Part shown: positions 34,800-43,037 of the stretch, one piece after another | How positions within the stretch are numbered: the first letter of the stretch is position 1 | How the letters are laid out: each line of letters begins with the position of its first letter | Origin: Pseudomonas sp. DTU12.3 | GTDB taxonomy: Bacteria; Pseudomonadota; Gammaproteobacteria; Pseudomonadales; Pseudomonadaceae | NCBI RefSeq assembly: GCF_004124275.1 | Contig: NZ_CP027218.1 | Span: 4,981,001 to 5,045,000 of the forward strand | Length of the DNA stretch: 64,000 nucleotides | Reading direction: 5' to 3' | Translations under genes and position numbers: made by a program | The notes under the pieces: generated by a model | What the model was told of the DNA's origin: nothing | What the model saw: the letters and a program-made list of their open reading frames with translations, nothing else | The model's database searches: none

Positions 34800-34900
34800 T
34801 CCCTCAGGGAGACGATCGCATTTAGCCCCCTCTCCCTCCGGGAGAGCAACGTAACTAACTCCCTCTCCCTCCGGGAGAGGGCTGGGGTGAGGGGCTTTTG
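34800..34900. repeat. Short hairpin repeats between sdaA and gcvT
   Basis: Three related small hairpins: CCTCCCTCAGGGAG, CCCTCTCCCTCCGGGAGAG and CCCTCTCCCTCCGGGAGAGGG, the last followed by CTGGGGTGAGGGGCTTTT. The same hairpin end occurs in the tandem array at 27.4-27.95 kb. Confidence 0.75.
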
Positions 34901-34955
34901 ATCTTGATCTCAATCTTGCCCTTTACCTCAAACCCAAATTTCCAAGGAGCCAAGC

Positions 34956-36080
34956 ATGTCCACCGAACAACTGTCGAAAACTCCACTTCACGCTCTGCAC
35001 ATCGAACTCGGTGCCCGCATGGTGCCGTTCGCCGGCTATGACATGCCCGTGCAATACCCGCTCGGCGTGATGAAAGAACACCAGCACACCCGTGAGCAGG
35101 CCGGGCTGTTCGATGTTTCGCACATGGGCCAGATTCGCCTGACCGGCGCCAATGCCGCCAAAGCCCTGGAAACCCTGGTGCCGGTGGACATCATCGACCT
35201 GCCAGTCGGCATGCAGCGCTATGCGATGTTCACCAACGAGGCCGGCGGCATTCTCGATGACCTGATGGTCGCCAACCTCGGCAACGATGAACTGTTCCTG
35301 GTGGTCAACGCCGCGTGCAAGGATCAGGATCTGGCTCATTTGCAAAAACACCTTGGCGATCAGTGCACCATTACGGCGCTGTTCGAAGAGCGCGCGCTGT
35401 TGGCGTTGCAAGGTCCGGCAGCCGTTACCGTGCTGGCGCGTCTTGCGCCAGAAGTAGCGAAGATGACCTTCATGCAGTTCAACCGCGTGTCGTTGTTGGG
35501 CGTGGATTGCTTTGTCAGCCGTTCGGGTTACACCGGTGAAGACGGTTTCGAAATCTCGGTACCGGCCGCGGACGCGGAAAAACTTGCGCGCGCTCTGCTC
35601 GCCGAACCGGAAGTCCAGGCCATTGGCCTTGGTGCCCGCGACTCGCTGCGCCTGGAAGCCGGGCTGTGCCTGTACGGCCACGACATGAACACCGAGACCA
35701 CACCGATCGAGGCGAGCCTGTTGTGGGCGATCTCCAAGCCACGCCGCGCCGATGGTGCCCGCGCCGGTGGTTTCCCGGGGGCGGAAAACATTTTTGCCCA
35801 GCAACAGAATGGCATCGCCCGCAAACGCGTCGGCCTGCTGCCGCAAGAACGCACCCCGGTGCGTGAAGGCGCAGAAATGGTCAACGAAGCCGGCGAAATC
35901 GTCGGTAGCGTGTGCAGCGGCGGTTTCGGTCCGACTCTGGGCGGTCCGTTGGCAATGGGTTACCTCGACAGCGCTTATGTCACGCTCGATACAACCGTTT
36001 GGGCAATCGTGCGTGGAAAAAAGGTAGCAATGCTTGTAAGCAAAATGCCATTTGTTGCACAACGCTACTATCGTGGTTGA
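34956..36080 (+). CDS. gcvT: Glycine cleavage system T protein (aminomethyltransferase)
   Basis: 374-residue folate-dependent enzyme releasing ammonia from the GcvH-bound intermediate and forming methylenetetrahydrofolate. Motifs: MVPFAGYDMPVQYPLGVMKEH near residue 24, LFDVSHMGQI, and SRSGYTGEDGFEIS with the folate-binding region. AAGGAG precedes the ATG. Last gene of the operon; a 10-bp inverted repeat lies 21 bp after the stop. Confidence 0.95.
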   Translation: MSTEQLSKTPLHALHIELGARMVPFAGYDMPVQYPLGVMKEHQHTREQAGLFDVSHMGQIRLTGANAAKALETLVPVDIIDLPVGMQRYAMFTNEAGGILDDLMVANLGNDELFLVVNAACKDQDLAHLQKHLGDQCTITALFEERALLALQGPAAVTVLARLAPEVAKMTFMQFNRVSLLGVDCFVSRSGYTGEDGFEISVPAADAEKLARALLAEPEVQAIGLGARDSLRLEAGLCLYGHDMNTETTPIEASLLWAISKPRRADGARAGGFPGAENIFAQQQNGIARKRVGLLPQERTPVREGAEMVNEAGEIVGSVCSGGFGPTLGGPLAMGYLDSAYVTLDTTVWAIVRGKKVAMLVSKMPFVAQRYYRG

Positions 36081-36101
36081 TTGACTGTTTCTATAAGTAA
36101 C

Positions 36102-36141
36102 GCGATTGCGTAATGCGTGCACTAATGTGTCACGCAATCGC
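36102..36141 (+). terminator. Possible transcript-end hairpin after gcvT
   Basis: GCGATTGCGT and ACGCAATCGC form a perfect 10-bp stem with a 20-nt loop, followed by CACAAAAAA rather than T-rich sequence on the coding strand, so it is a weak intrinsic terminator at best and may be a different hairpin. Confidence 0.4.
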
Positions 36142-36484
36142 CACAAAAAAGTGCATTTTCTATCAACTGATTCGAATATGAACTTTGCTTATAACGATCG
36201 AAAACAATTGAACAAGCGAATCGTCCAAGCCCGCACTAGTGGGCTACCTAACTACCTGAAGCGCAGTAAAACCGGGCCATTTACGGGGCTTGTTTTTTCT
36301 CCCGTAGTTGGCGTAGAGTTTGTCCACTGTGTTTGCATGGGTCAGCTTGGAATCGTGACCTGGGCAGTAGCCTACAAGTTAGCTACATCCCGTTCGACGT
36401 CTTCTTACTCTCCTGCAACCAGCCCCAGTACTCTTTCATGAGAAAGAGGCTGTCATTAATTTTTTGCGTCAAAGGAAATAAGAA
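36142..36484 (+). promoter_or_regulatory. Long leader/promoter region of the cold-shock gene
   Basis: About 340 bp with no gene. It contains small hairpins (GCCCGCACTAGTGGGC near 36228) and an AAGGAAATAAGAA stretch as ribosome site. Cold-shock genes usually carry long structured leaders that open at low temperature; this is inferred by analogy. Confidence 0.45.
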
Positions 36485-36697
36485 ATGTCCACACGTCAGA
36501 GCGGTACCGTCAAGTGGTTTAACGACGAGAAAGGTTTTGGTTTTATCACTCCAGAAAGCGGTCCGGATCTGTTCGTGCATTTCCGCGCCATTCAGGGCAA
36601 CGGCTTCAAAAGCCTGAAAGAAGGCCAGAAAGTGACTTTCGTTGCTGTGCAAGGCCAGAAAGGCATGCAGGCTGACGAAGTACAAGCAGAAGCCTGA
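36485..36697 (+). CDS. CspA-family cold-shock protein
   Basis: 70-residue single cold-shock domain. RNP1 is KGFGFITP and RNP2 is LFVHFRAI; the opening SGTVKWFNDEKGFGF is canonical. It binds single-stranded RNA or DNA and acts as an RNA chaperone or antiterminator. Similar to CapB-type proteins of Pseudomonas. AAGGAAATAAGAA precedes the ATG; a strong terminator follows. Confidence 0.95.
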   Translation: MSTRQSGTVKWFNDEKGFGFITPESGPDLFVHFRAIQGNGFKSLKEGQKVTFVAVQGQKGMQADEVQAEA

Positions 36698-36710
36698 TCT
36701 TCTGTAACGA

Positions 36711-36744
36711 AAAAGCCCCTGATATTGATATCAGGGGCTTTTTT
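36711..36744 (+). terminator. Rho-independent terminator of the cold-shock gene
   Basis: AAGCCCCTGATA/TATCAGGGGCTT, a perfect 12-bp stem with a 4-nt loop, then six T. Confidence 0.93.
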
Positions 36745-36794
36745 GTGCGCGCGAATCCGTAAAATGGCGCTTCATTTTGCGCCCAGAGGCTGCC

Positions 36795-37283
36795 ATGTCG
36801 AAAAACCTGCTCACGCCCCAAGGGGACTTTCCTCCCGTTGGCCTTGGCCGTCGTCTGGCAGCGATGTTCTATGACTTCCTGTTGTGCACTGCCCTGTTGA
36901 TCGTGACCGGTGGCATCTACAAGATGATCCAGGCGGCAATCATCGGCGAAGAGCGACTGCGGATCATGACCGATGCCGGCAAGCTCGATGGCGATCCTCT
37001 GTATTCGACAGTGCTGCTGCTGGTGCTGTTTGGATTTTTCGCCAAGTTCTGGACCCATGGCGGGCAGACACTGGGCATGCAGGTGTGGGGCATTCGCGTG
37101 CAGAACGCCAACGGCACGGCAATCAGCCTGTGGCAGGCGCTGCTGCGCTTCATGGTGTCGATTGCGTCGTGGTTGTGCGTGGGGCTGGGATTCTTCTGGT
37201 CGCTGTATGACAAGCAGAAGCGCACGTGGCATGACATCTATTCGGATACGCGCGTGGTGCGAGTCCCGAAGAAACAAAAGTAA
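36795..37283 (+). CDS. RDD family membrane protein
   Basis: 162-residue inner-membrane protein of the RDD family, named after conserved Arg and two Asp. Here these lie in LGRRLAAMFYDFLLC (first helix, about 22-45) and in KRTWHDIYSDTRVV near the C-terminus. Three hydrophobic helices: about 27-48, 70-90 and 115-135. Some RDD proteins are reported as sodium/proton antiporters, but the role of this group is unknown. ATG 36795 is preferred over an in-frame ATG 18 bp upstream because family sequence begins here. Confidence 0.83.
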   Translation: MSKNLLTPQGDFPPVGLGRRLAAMFYDFLLCTALLIVTGGIYKMIQAAIIGEERLRIMTDAGKLDGDPLYSTVLLLVLFGFFAKFWTHGGQTLGMQVWGIRVQNANGTAISLWQALLRFMVSIASWLCVGLGFFWSLYDKQKRTWHDIYSDTRVVRVPKKQK

Positions 37284-37297
37284 GCGCCCATAAAAAA

Positions 37298-37363
37298 AGA
37301 TCGCAGCCTGCGGCAGCTCCTACACCGAACTATGTAGGAGCTGCCGCAGGCTGCGATCTTTTG
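37298..37363. repeat. REP-type inverted pair, family C, arms reversed
   Basis: The same family C unit, but here the arms point outward-in (AAGATCGCAGCCTGCGGCAG first), with a 17-bp loop. It sits between convergent rdd and nadA genes and can terminate both. Confidence 0.85.
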
Positions 37364-37366
37364 CTT

Positions 37367-38425
37367 TCAGGCGTTACCGGCCAGCTTCATCCGCGCCGCC
37401 TGAGTGAAATCGAGCATGCGCTTCAATGGCCGAATCGCCTGCGGAATCAGCGCCGGATCAACAAAGATCTCGTTCGTGCCTTCCTTCAAGCTCTTCAGCG
37501 TGCGCTCAAGGGTATTCATGGCCATCCACGGGCAATGTGCGCAACTGCGGCAGGCAGCGCCGTTACCGGCGGTTGGCGCCTCGATGAAGACCTTGTCCGG
37601 ACACAGCTGCTGCATCTTGTAGAAGATGCCACGGTCGGTCGCGACGATCAGGGTCTTGTTCGGCAGGCTCTGCGCGGCAGCGATCAACTGACTGGTGGAG
37701 CCGACAGCGTCCGCCAGCTCGATCACCGATGTCGGCGACTCCGGGTGCACCAGAATGGCAGCGTCCGGGTACAGCGCTTTCATGTCCTCAAGCTGCTTGG
37801 ACTTGAACTCTTCGTGAACGATGCAGGCGCCGTCCCAGAGCAACATGTCAGCGCCGGTCTTGCGCTGGATGTAGGTGCCCAGGTGCTTGTCCGGCCCCCA
37901 GATGATCGTCTCGCCGTTGTCCATCAGGCTTTCGACGATCTCCAGCGCACAACTCGATGTCACCACCCAGTCAGCGCGTGCTTTAACCGCTGCGGAGGTG
38001 TTGGCGTAAACCACCACCGTACGCTCCGGGTGCTGATCACAGAACGCCGAGAACTCATCGACCGGGCAACCGAGGTCGAGCGAGCAGGTCGCGTCCAGCG
38101 TCGGCATCAGCACGCGTTTTTCCGGGTTGAGAATCTTCGCGGTCTCGCCCATGAACTTCACGCCGGCGACTACTACAGTCTTGGCCGGATGGGCGTTGCC
38201 GAAGCGCGCCATTTCCAGGGAGTCGGACACGCAACCGCCGGTTTCTTCGGCCAAGGCCTGAATCACCGGGTCGCAATAAAAGTGGGCTACCAGCACCGCG
38301 TCCTGAGCCTTGAGCTCGGCGGCAATGGCAGAACGGTAATAAGCCTCTTCCTCGGCCGTCAGCGGTTTGGGCTGTTTGGCATCGAGGTGGGCTTGAACCA
38401 GAAGGCGTTCGGAAATCTGCGTCAT
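37367..38425 (-). CDS. nadA: Quinolinate synthase A
   Basis: 352-residue 4Fe-4S enzyme joining iminoaspartate and dihydroxyacetone phosphate to quinolinate in NAD synthesis. Cluster cysteines are visible in VLVAHFYCDP, in WVVTSSCALEIV and in ACRSCAHCPWMAMN. ATG 38425 matches the family start; the frame continues upstream to a GTG at 38524 without family sequence. Lone gene, convergent with the RDD gene. Confidence 0.95.
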   Translation of the reverse strand: MTQISERLLVQAHLDAKQPKPLTAEEEAYYRSAIAAELKAQDAVLVAHFYCDPVIQALAEETGGCVSDSLEMARFGNAHPAKTVVVAGVKFMGETAKILNPEKRVLMPTLDATCSLDLGCPVDEFSAFCDQHPERTVVVYANTSAAVKARADWVVTSSCALEIVESLMDNGETIIWGPDKHLGTYIQRKTGADMLLWDGACIVHEEFKSKQLEDMKALYPDAAILVHPESPTSVIELADAVGSTSQLIAAAQSLPNKTLIVATDRGIFYKMQQLCPDKVFIEAPTAGNGAACRSCAHCPWMAMNTLERTLKSLKEGTNEIFVDPALIPQAIRPLKRMLDFTQAARMKLAGNA

Positions 38426-38635
38426 GTTCGCAAGACCTGCAGGCGCATTCGCGCGAAAGTCGAGTATACACCCGGCTCCGGACCGCTTGAGGGTACCGCC
38501 GGGAGAGTGAGTATTATCAGGCACGGACAGCGTTGAAGCTGCGCAAGGCTACAGAATATCCCGTTGATAAAAAAGATGATTCTGACCTGCGTCAGCGCCG
38601 CCGGCACTGAAATAACGCATGGCCGAATTGCAGGC

Positions 38636-38677
38636 AAAAAAAAACCCGGAAATCCTCACTTTCGTGGGCCTTCCGGA
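38636..38677 (-). terminator. Terminator of the tRNA-Lys gene
   Basis: On the minus strand, CCGGAA ... TTCCGG with additional pairing, followed by GTTTTTTTT. It lies 20 bp past the tRNA 3' end. Confidence 0.7.
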
Positions 38678-38696
38678 TTTTCTAAACCGCCAAATA

Positions 38697-38772
38697 TGGT
38701 GGGTCGTGTGGGATTCGAACCTACGACCAATTGGTTAAAAGCCAACTGCTCTACCAACTGAGCTAACGACCC
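38697..38772 (-). tRNA. tRNA-Lys (anticodon TTT)
   Basis: 76-nt tRNA read on the minus strand: acceptor GGGTCGT pairs with ACGACCC, D loop AGCTCAGTTGGTAGAGC, anticodon loop CTTTTAA (anticodon TTT, lysine), T loop GGTTCGAATCC, and an encoded CCA end. The same tRNA stands next to queC in P. aeruginosa, as I recall. Confidence 0.98.
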
Positions 38773-38834
38773 GCTGTGTGGTGGCGCGTATAATACTGAT
38801 TTTTAAGGACTATTCAACACCTTTTTGAAAATAA

Positions 38835-39527
38835 TCAAAAATAAGGTGTTGGGTCGTCCACACCAGCGGCCGCAAAGCCTTCTGCACGCAGGCGGCAGCT
38901 GTCGCATTTGGCGCACGCGCGGCCGTCATCGTCGGCCTGATAGCAGGAAACGGTCAGGCCATAATCAACGCCGAGCTTCACGCCTGCCTGGACGATTTGG
39001 GCTTTGCTCAGGTTCTGCAACGGCGCCTGGATACGGAAGCCATTGCCTTCCACGCCAGCCTTGGTCGCCAGATTGGCCATGCGCTCGAACGACTCAATGA
39101 ACTCCGGACGGCAATCCGGGTAACCGGAGTAGTCCACCGCGTTTACACCAATAAAGATGTCACGTGCGCCAAGCACTTCTGCCCAGCCCAATGCCAGCGA
39201 CAGGAACACCGTGTTACGCGCTGGCACGTAGGTCACTGGAATGCCTTCGCCCAACTCTTCAGGAATGTCGATGCGGGTGTCGGTCAGGGCCGAGCCGCCC
39301 ATGCCGTCGAGGTTCAGCCCAATCACCTTGTGCTCAACCACGCCCAGGTCGCGGGCGACGCGTGCAGCGGCGTGCAATTCGGCGCGGGAGCGCTGACCGT
39401 AGTCGAAACTCATTGTGTAGCAGGCGTAGCCTTCAGCACGGGCCATCGCTACGACGGTGGCCGAGTCCAAGCCACCGGACAGCAGGATTACTGCACGTTT
39501 TTCGCTAGTGTTCAGTTGTTCAGTCAT
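38835..39527 (-). CDS. queC: 7-cyano-7-deazaguanine synthase
   Basis: 230-residue ATP-dependent enzyme making preQ0 from 7-carboxy-7-deazaguanine, for queuosine in tRNA. The PP-loop is VILLSGGLDSATVV near residue 12. The zinc site is at the C-terminus (CAKCDSCRLRAEGF). ATG 39527 is one base after the queE stop, so the two are coupled; the frame is open upstream, but that part is antisense to queE. Confidence 0.95.
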   Translation of the reverse strand: MTEQLNTSEKRAVILLSGGLDSATVVAMARAEGYACYTMSFDYGQRSRAELHAAARVARDLGVVEHKVIGLNLDGMGGSALTDTRIDIPEELGEGIPVTYVPARNTVFLSLALGWAEVLGARDIFIGVNAVDYSGYPDCRPEFIESFERMANLATKAGVEGNGFRIQAPLQNLSKAQIVQAGVKLGVDYGLTVSCYQADDDGRACAKCDSCRLRAEGFAAAGVDDPTPYF

Positions 39528-39528
39528 A

Positions 39529-40176
39529 TCAGCGCCCCGGCTCATCATTCCATAGATATTTATGCAGCTGCAGTTGCAGGCGCACTGGCAGGTTGTCTGC
39601 CACCACCCAATCCGCCAGATCCCTGGCATTGAGGTCATGATGACTTGGGGAGAACAGCACTTCACCCGCACGTCGATCAAGCCCGTACTGGATCAATTTC
39701 GATACCGCCCAGTCATAGTCTTCCCGCGAACAGATGACAAACTTCACCTGATCGTTGGGGGTCAGCAATTCGATATTTTCGTAACGGTTGCGATGAGCTT
39801 CTTTAGAGCCCGGTGTTTTCAGGTCGACCACACGACTGACGCGCGGATCGACAGCCGAAATATCGAGGGCACCGCTGGTTTCCAGCGAGACCTCGTAACC
39901 GGCATCACACAACTGTTTAATTAAAGGAATGGCATTGGGCTGTGCCAACGGCTCACCGCCGGTGACACAGACGTAGCGCGGGCGAAACCCGGCCACTTGC
40001 TCGAGGATATCGTCGAGGGTGCGCACAGTGCCGCCACTGAAGGCATAGGCGCTGTCGCAGTATTGGCAACGCAATGGGCAACCGGTCAGGCGCACAAAAA
40101 CAGTGGGCAGCCCGGCAGTCCGCGTTTCCCCCTGCAAAGAGTAGAAAACTTCGGTGATTCTCAATGTGTCTTGCAT
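39529..40176 (-). CDS. queE: 7-carboxy-7-deazaguanine synthase
   Basis: 215-residue radical SAM enzyme, the step before QueC in queuosine synthesis. The cluster motif is GCPLRCQYCDSAYAFSG near residue 31 (Cys-x3-Cys-x2-Cys), and the SAM-binding GGEP motif is in CVTGGEPLAQP. ATG 40176 gives the usual MQDTLRITE start; a GTG three codons earlier (40185) is an alternative. No strong ribosome site is visible for either. Confidence 0.94.
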   Translation of the reverse strand: MQDTLRITEVFYSLQGETRTAGLPTVFVRLTGCPLRCQYCDSAYAFSGGTVRTLDDILEQVAGFRPRYVCVTGGEPLAQPNAIPLIKQLCDAGYEVSLETSGALDISAVDPRVSRVVDLKTPGSKEAHRNRYENIELLTPNDQVKFVICSREDYDWAVSKLIQYGLDRRAGEVLFSPSHHDLNARDLADWVVADNLPVRLQLQLHKYLWNDEPGR

Positions 40177-40293
40177 AGTCGCCACGGGCGTAACAGCTAA
40201 ACAGGCTGTCCGCCTCCGTCAGGCACTTCAGGTAATCCCGCCAACGCGCGAACCACAAGAAGCGTGTTTCAGAAAAAGGGCGTGAATTCTAAC

Positions 40294-40321
40294 GAAAAAA
40301 CCCGCGACAAGCGCGGGTTTC
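40294..40321 (-). terminator. Rho-independent terminator of the tol-pal-cpoB operon
   Basis: Minus strand AACCCGCG-CTTGT-CGCGGGTT followed by TTTTC, directly after cpoB. The symmetrical A-run on the other side could also work for opposite transcripts. Confidence 0.85.
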
Positions 40322-40342
40322 TTCCAAACGGGTCGAGCTTGC

Positions 40343-41179
40343 TTACATGCGTTGCAGATCGCGTTGCGCCAACTGAGCGGCGGAGGTACCCGGATATTGG
40401 GCCACCACCTGCTGCAGAATACCTTTGACCTTGTCGGTGTGACCGAGGCGGCGTTCTACATCAGCCAGCTTGTACAGCGAATCCGGCACTTTGGCGTGCT
40501 TGGGATACAGCTGCGAAACCTTGGCAAAAGCCTGACCTGCACCTTGCAGATCGCCTTTGGCCAGATTGACTTCGCCCAACCAGTACTGGGCATTGCCCGC
40601 GTATTGGCTGTTCGGGTATTTGCGCAGGAATGCCGAGAAAGCCTGGCTGGCCTTGTCGAAATCCTTGGCTTTGATCAGGTCGAAAGCCGCATCGTAATAC
40701 AGCTTTTCCTTGGCCGGATCACCCGGTTCGCTGCTTGCAGCAGGTGCCTGAGCAGCAGTAGCAGCCCCGGCGCCAGCAGCACCGGCAGCAGCGCTTGCAT
40801 CGCCACCGGCAGAAGAATTCTCAGGAGTCGCGGCAGGTGCAACGCCGGATCCTATGCGCCGATCAAGATCCTGGTATCGCTCCAGGGATTCCTGCTTCAT
40901 GCGCGCAACCTGATTCTGCAGTTCTTCGATCACACCTTGCTGGCGCGATATCTGATCCTGCATCTGTTGCAATTGGTTGAACAGCATGCCTTGTGCCGAG
41001 GCAGGGGCCGAAGCCGCTCCCCCGGCATAGGCGCCGTTCGTACCGTAACCTGCAGGCGGATAACTGCTCCCGCTATTGTTATAACCGGAGTTGTCATCGA
41101 CCACAGGAACCGCAGCCCACACCGCAAGCGGCGCGAGGCTGAGAGCCAGAACAGTTACAGCACGACGGCACGTTCGCAT
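40343..41179 (-). CDS. cpoB: Cell division coordinator CpoB (YbgF)
   Basis: 278-residue periplasmic protein of the Tol-Pal system that links outer-membrane constriction to septal peptidoglycan synthesis. The signal peptide is about 1-23 (ALSLAPLAVWA-A). A coiled-coil for trimerisation lies about 65-105 (FNQLQQMQDQISRQQGVIEEL), followed by an Ala/Gly/Ser-rich linker. C-terminal TPR repeats run from about 155 to the end (YYDAAFDLIKAKDFDKASQAF, GNAQYWLGEVNLAKGD). It starts 6 bp after pal. Confidence 0.93.
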   Translation of the reverse strand: MRTCRRAVTVLALSLAPLAVWAAVPVVDDNSGYNNSGSSYPPAGYGTNGAYAGGAASAPASAQGMLFNQLQQMQDQISRQQGVIEELQNQVARMKQESLERYQDLDRRIGSGVAPAATPENSSAGGDASAAAGAAGAGAATAAQAPAASSEPGDPAKEKLYYDAAFDLIKAKDFDKASQAFSAFLRKYPNSQYAGNAQYWLGEVNLAKGDLQGAGQAFAKVSQLYPKHAKVPDSLYKLADVERRLGHTDKVKGILQQVVAQYPGTSAAQLAQRDLQRM

Positions 41180-41185
41180 ATCGAA

Positions 41186-41683
41186 TTACTTACGCAGTTC
41201 GACGCGACGGTTTTGAGCCCAGGACTGCTCGTCGTTGCCGGTAGCAACTGGACGCTCTTCGCCGTAGGAAACCAGTTCCAGCTGAGCTGGGGAAACACCT
41301 TGCAGTACCAGGTAGCGCTGAACGGCTTTCGCACGACGCTCGCCCAGTGCCATGTTGTACTCACGAGTACCACGTTCGTCGGTGTTGCCTTCCAGAACAA
41401 CGCGAGCGCCGTTTGCTTTCAGGTCTTTGGCGTGAACGTCCAGAGCGCGCATGGCTTCTGGCTTCAGGTCCGAGCTGTCGTATTCGAAGTAGAAGGTGGT
41501 GATTGCGCGCAGAGCAGCTTCTTCGCTCAGGGAACCGTCAACGGCACCAGTGTTTGCGCCGTAACCAGCGTTTGGATCAACAGCGCCTTCACCGGCGTTG
41601 TCGCCGCCTTTGGACGAGCAACCTACAGCTACAGCCATGGCCAGAGCCAGCGCAGCAAATTTACCAAACTTCAGCATTTCCAT
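41186..41683 (-). CDS. pal: Peptidoglycan-associated lipoprotein Pal (OprL)
   Basis: 165-residue outer-membrane lipoprotein. The lipobox is AVAVGC with the lipidated cysteine at residue 22 (VGCSSKGGD). The OmpA-like domain contains VVLEGNTDERGTREYNMALGERRAKAV, the peptidoglycan-binding site. It binds TolB and anchors the outer membrane to the wall. Separated from tolB by 52 bp, so it may have an additional promoter. Confidence 0.96.
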   Translation of the reverse strand: MEMLKFGKFAALALAMAVAVGCSSKGGDNAGEGAVDPNAGYGANTGAVDGSLSEEAALRAITTFYFEYDSSDLKPEAMRALDVHAKDLKANGARVVLEGNTDERGTREYNMALGERRAKAVQRYLVLQGVSPAQLELVSYGEERPVATGNDEQSWAQNRRVELRK

Positions 41684-41735
41684 CGTGAAACTCCTAATGA
41701 ACCCCAGTGTGTTAAGTAAAACGTGTAGCGCCCGC

Positions 41736-43037
41736 TCACTTCAGGTAAGGGGACCAGGACGGTTCTCTGACTTCGCCTTGAGCGGTAGGAAGCGGGAGCC
41801 TAACGCGTCCATTAATGGACACGAGCATCAAGACTCCCCGGCCCTGCTGGCGGGTGGCGTAGATTACCATGGTGCCGTTGGGCGCAACAGTGGGTGACTC
41901 GTCCAGAGTGCTATCAGTGAGGATCTTTACACTCCCTCGCTGCAAATCCTGGGCCGCCACCTTGAAATTGGTGAAGCCGTCCTGGCGATGGATCATCACC
42001 AGAGTCTTTTCATCCGCCGACAATTTCGGGTTGGCGTTGTAGTTACCGATAAAGGTCACTCGCTCCGCACCGCCGCCACTGGCGCTGGTTTTGTAGATCT
42101 GTGGCTTGCCGCCGCGGTCCGAGGTGAAGTAGATGGTCGAACCATCCTTGCCCCAGTACGGTTCGGTGTTGATGCCAGGGCCTGCGGTCACACGGGTGAT
42201 CTGACGCGAAGCCAGGTTCATCACGTAAATGTCCGGGTTACCGTCTTTCGACAGTACGAACGCCAGGCGATCACCGTTCGGCGACCACGCGGGTGCACCG
42301 TTCAGGCCTTCGAAGTTGGTGATTTGCTCACGGCGACCGGTGTCGATGTTCTGCATGAAGATGCGCGGACGCTTCTGCTCGAACGACACGTAGGCGATGC
42401 GCTTGCCATCCGGTGCAAAACGCGGCGACAGGATCGGCTCACGCGATTGCAGCAGAGTCACTGCGCGGGCGCCGTCGTAGTCCGAGCGTTGCAGGGTGTA
42501 ACGGGTGTTCTTCTCGGAGAAGCGTTCAGCCGTCACGTACAGCAGGCGAGTCGAAAACGCACCTTCGATACCGGTCAGCTTCTGGAACGACTGGTCGGAG
42601 ATGAAGTGCGCCATGTCGCGCAGCTGCTCCGGGGTACCGGAAACACTGCCATCAGCCACTTTCTGTTCGGTGGCAACGTTGAACAGTGCCCATTGCACCT
42701 GCAGGCGGCCGCCGGCAGGGGCAATGCTGCCCACCATGATGAACTGAGCATTTACCGCCTTCCAGTCACGGAAGATGATTTCGCTCGGCTGGCTTGGCTG
42801 GCTGATCATGTTCTGCTTTGGAATCGGCGCGTAATAACCCGAGTTACGCAAATCGTTACCAATGATTTCAGCCATGTCGTCCGGCAGCACCGAACCGCCC
42901 TGGACACCAAATGGCACTACGGCAATTGGAGTCGCCTGGGAGCTGCCACTGCTGACCAGGATATTTTTTTCATCCGCTGTAGCCAGGCCTGCAAAGCAGA
43001 CCATGACGACAAGCAGTCCTCGAAGAAGGTTTCTCAC
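41736..43037 (-). CDS. tolB: Tol-Pal system protein TolB
   Basis: 433-residue periplasmic beta-propeller protein binding Pal. Signal peptide about 1-21 (LLVVMVCFAGLATA-DE). The N-terminal domain is followed by propeller blades with repeated SPRFAPDGKRIAYVS, GAPAWSPNGDRLAFV and EPYWGKDGSTIYFTS segments. The start is GTG 43037, overlapping the tolA stop codon by 4 bp (GTGA). Confidence 0.96.
   Translation of the reverse strand: MRNLLRGLLVVMVCFAGLATADEKNILVSSGSSQATPIAVVPFGVQGGSVLPDDMAEIIGNDLRNSGYYAPIPKQNMISQPSQPSEIIFRDWKAVNAQFIMVGSIAPAGGRLQVQWALFNVATEQKVADGSVSGTPEQLRDMAHFISDQSFQKLTGIEGAFSTRLLYVTAERFSEKNTRYTLQRSDYDGARAVTLLQSREPILSPRFAPDGKRIAYVSFEQKRPRIFMQNIDTGRREQITNFEGLNGAPAWSPNGDRLAFVLSKDGNPDIYVMNLASRQITRVTAGPGINTEPYWGKDGSTIYFTSDRGGKPQIYKTSASGGGAERVTFIGNYNANPKLSADEKTLVMIHRQDGFTNFKVAAQDLQRGSVKILTDSTLDESPTVAPNGTMVIYATRQQGRGVLMLVSINGRVRLPLPTAQGEVREPSWSPYLK

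Noticed and set aside
38426..38524. 33-codon extension of nadA from GTG 38524
   Set aside because: NadA proteins start at the MTQISERLLVQ equivalent; the upstream stretch has no similarity.
39528..39680. 51-codon extension of queC across queE
   Set aside because: It overlaps the queE coding sequence on the same strand in another frame and lacks family sequence.
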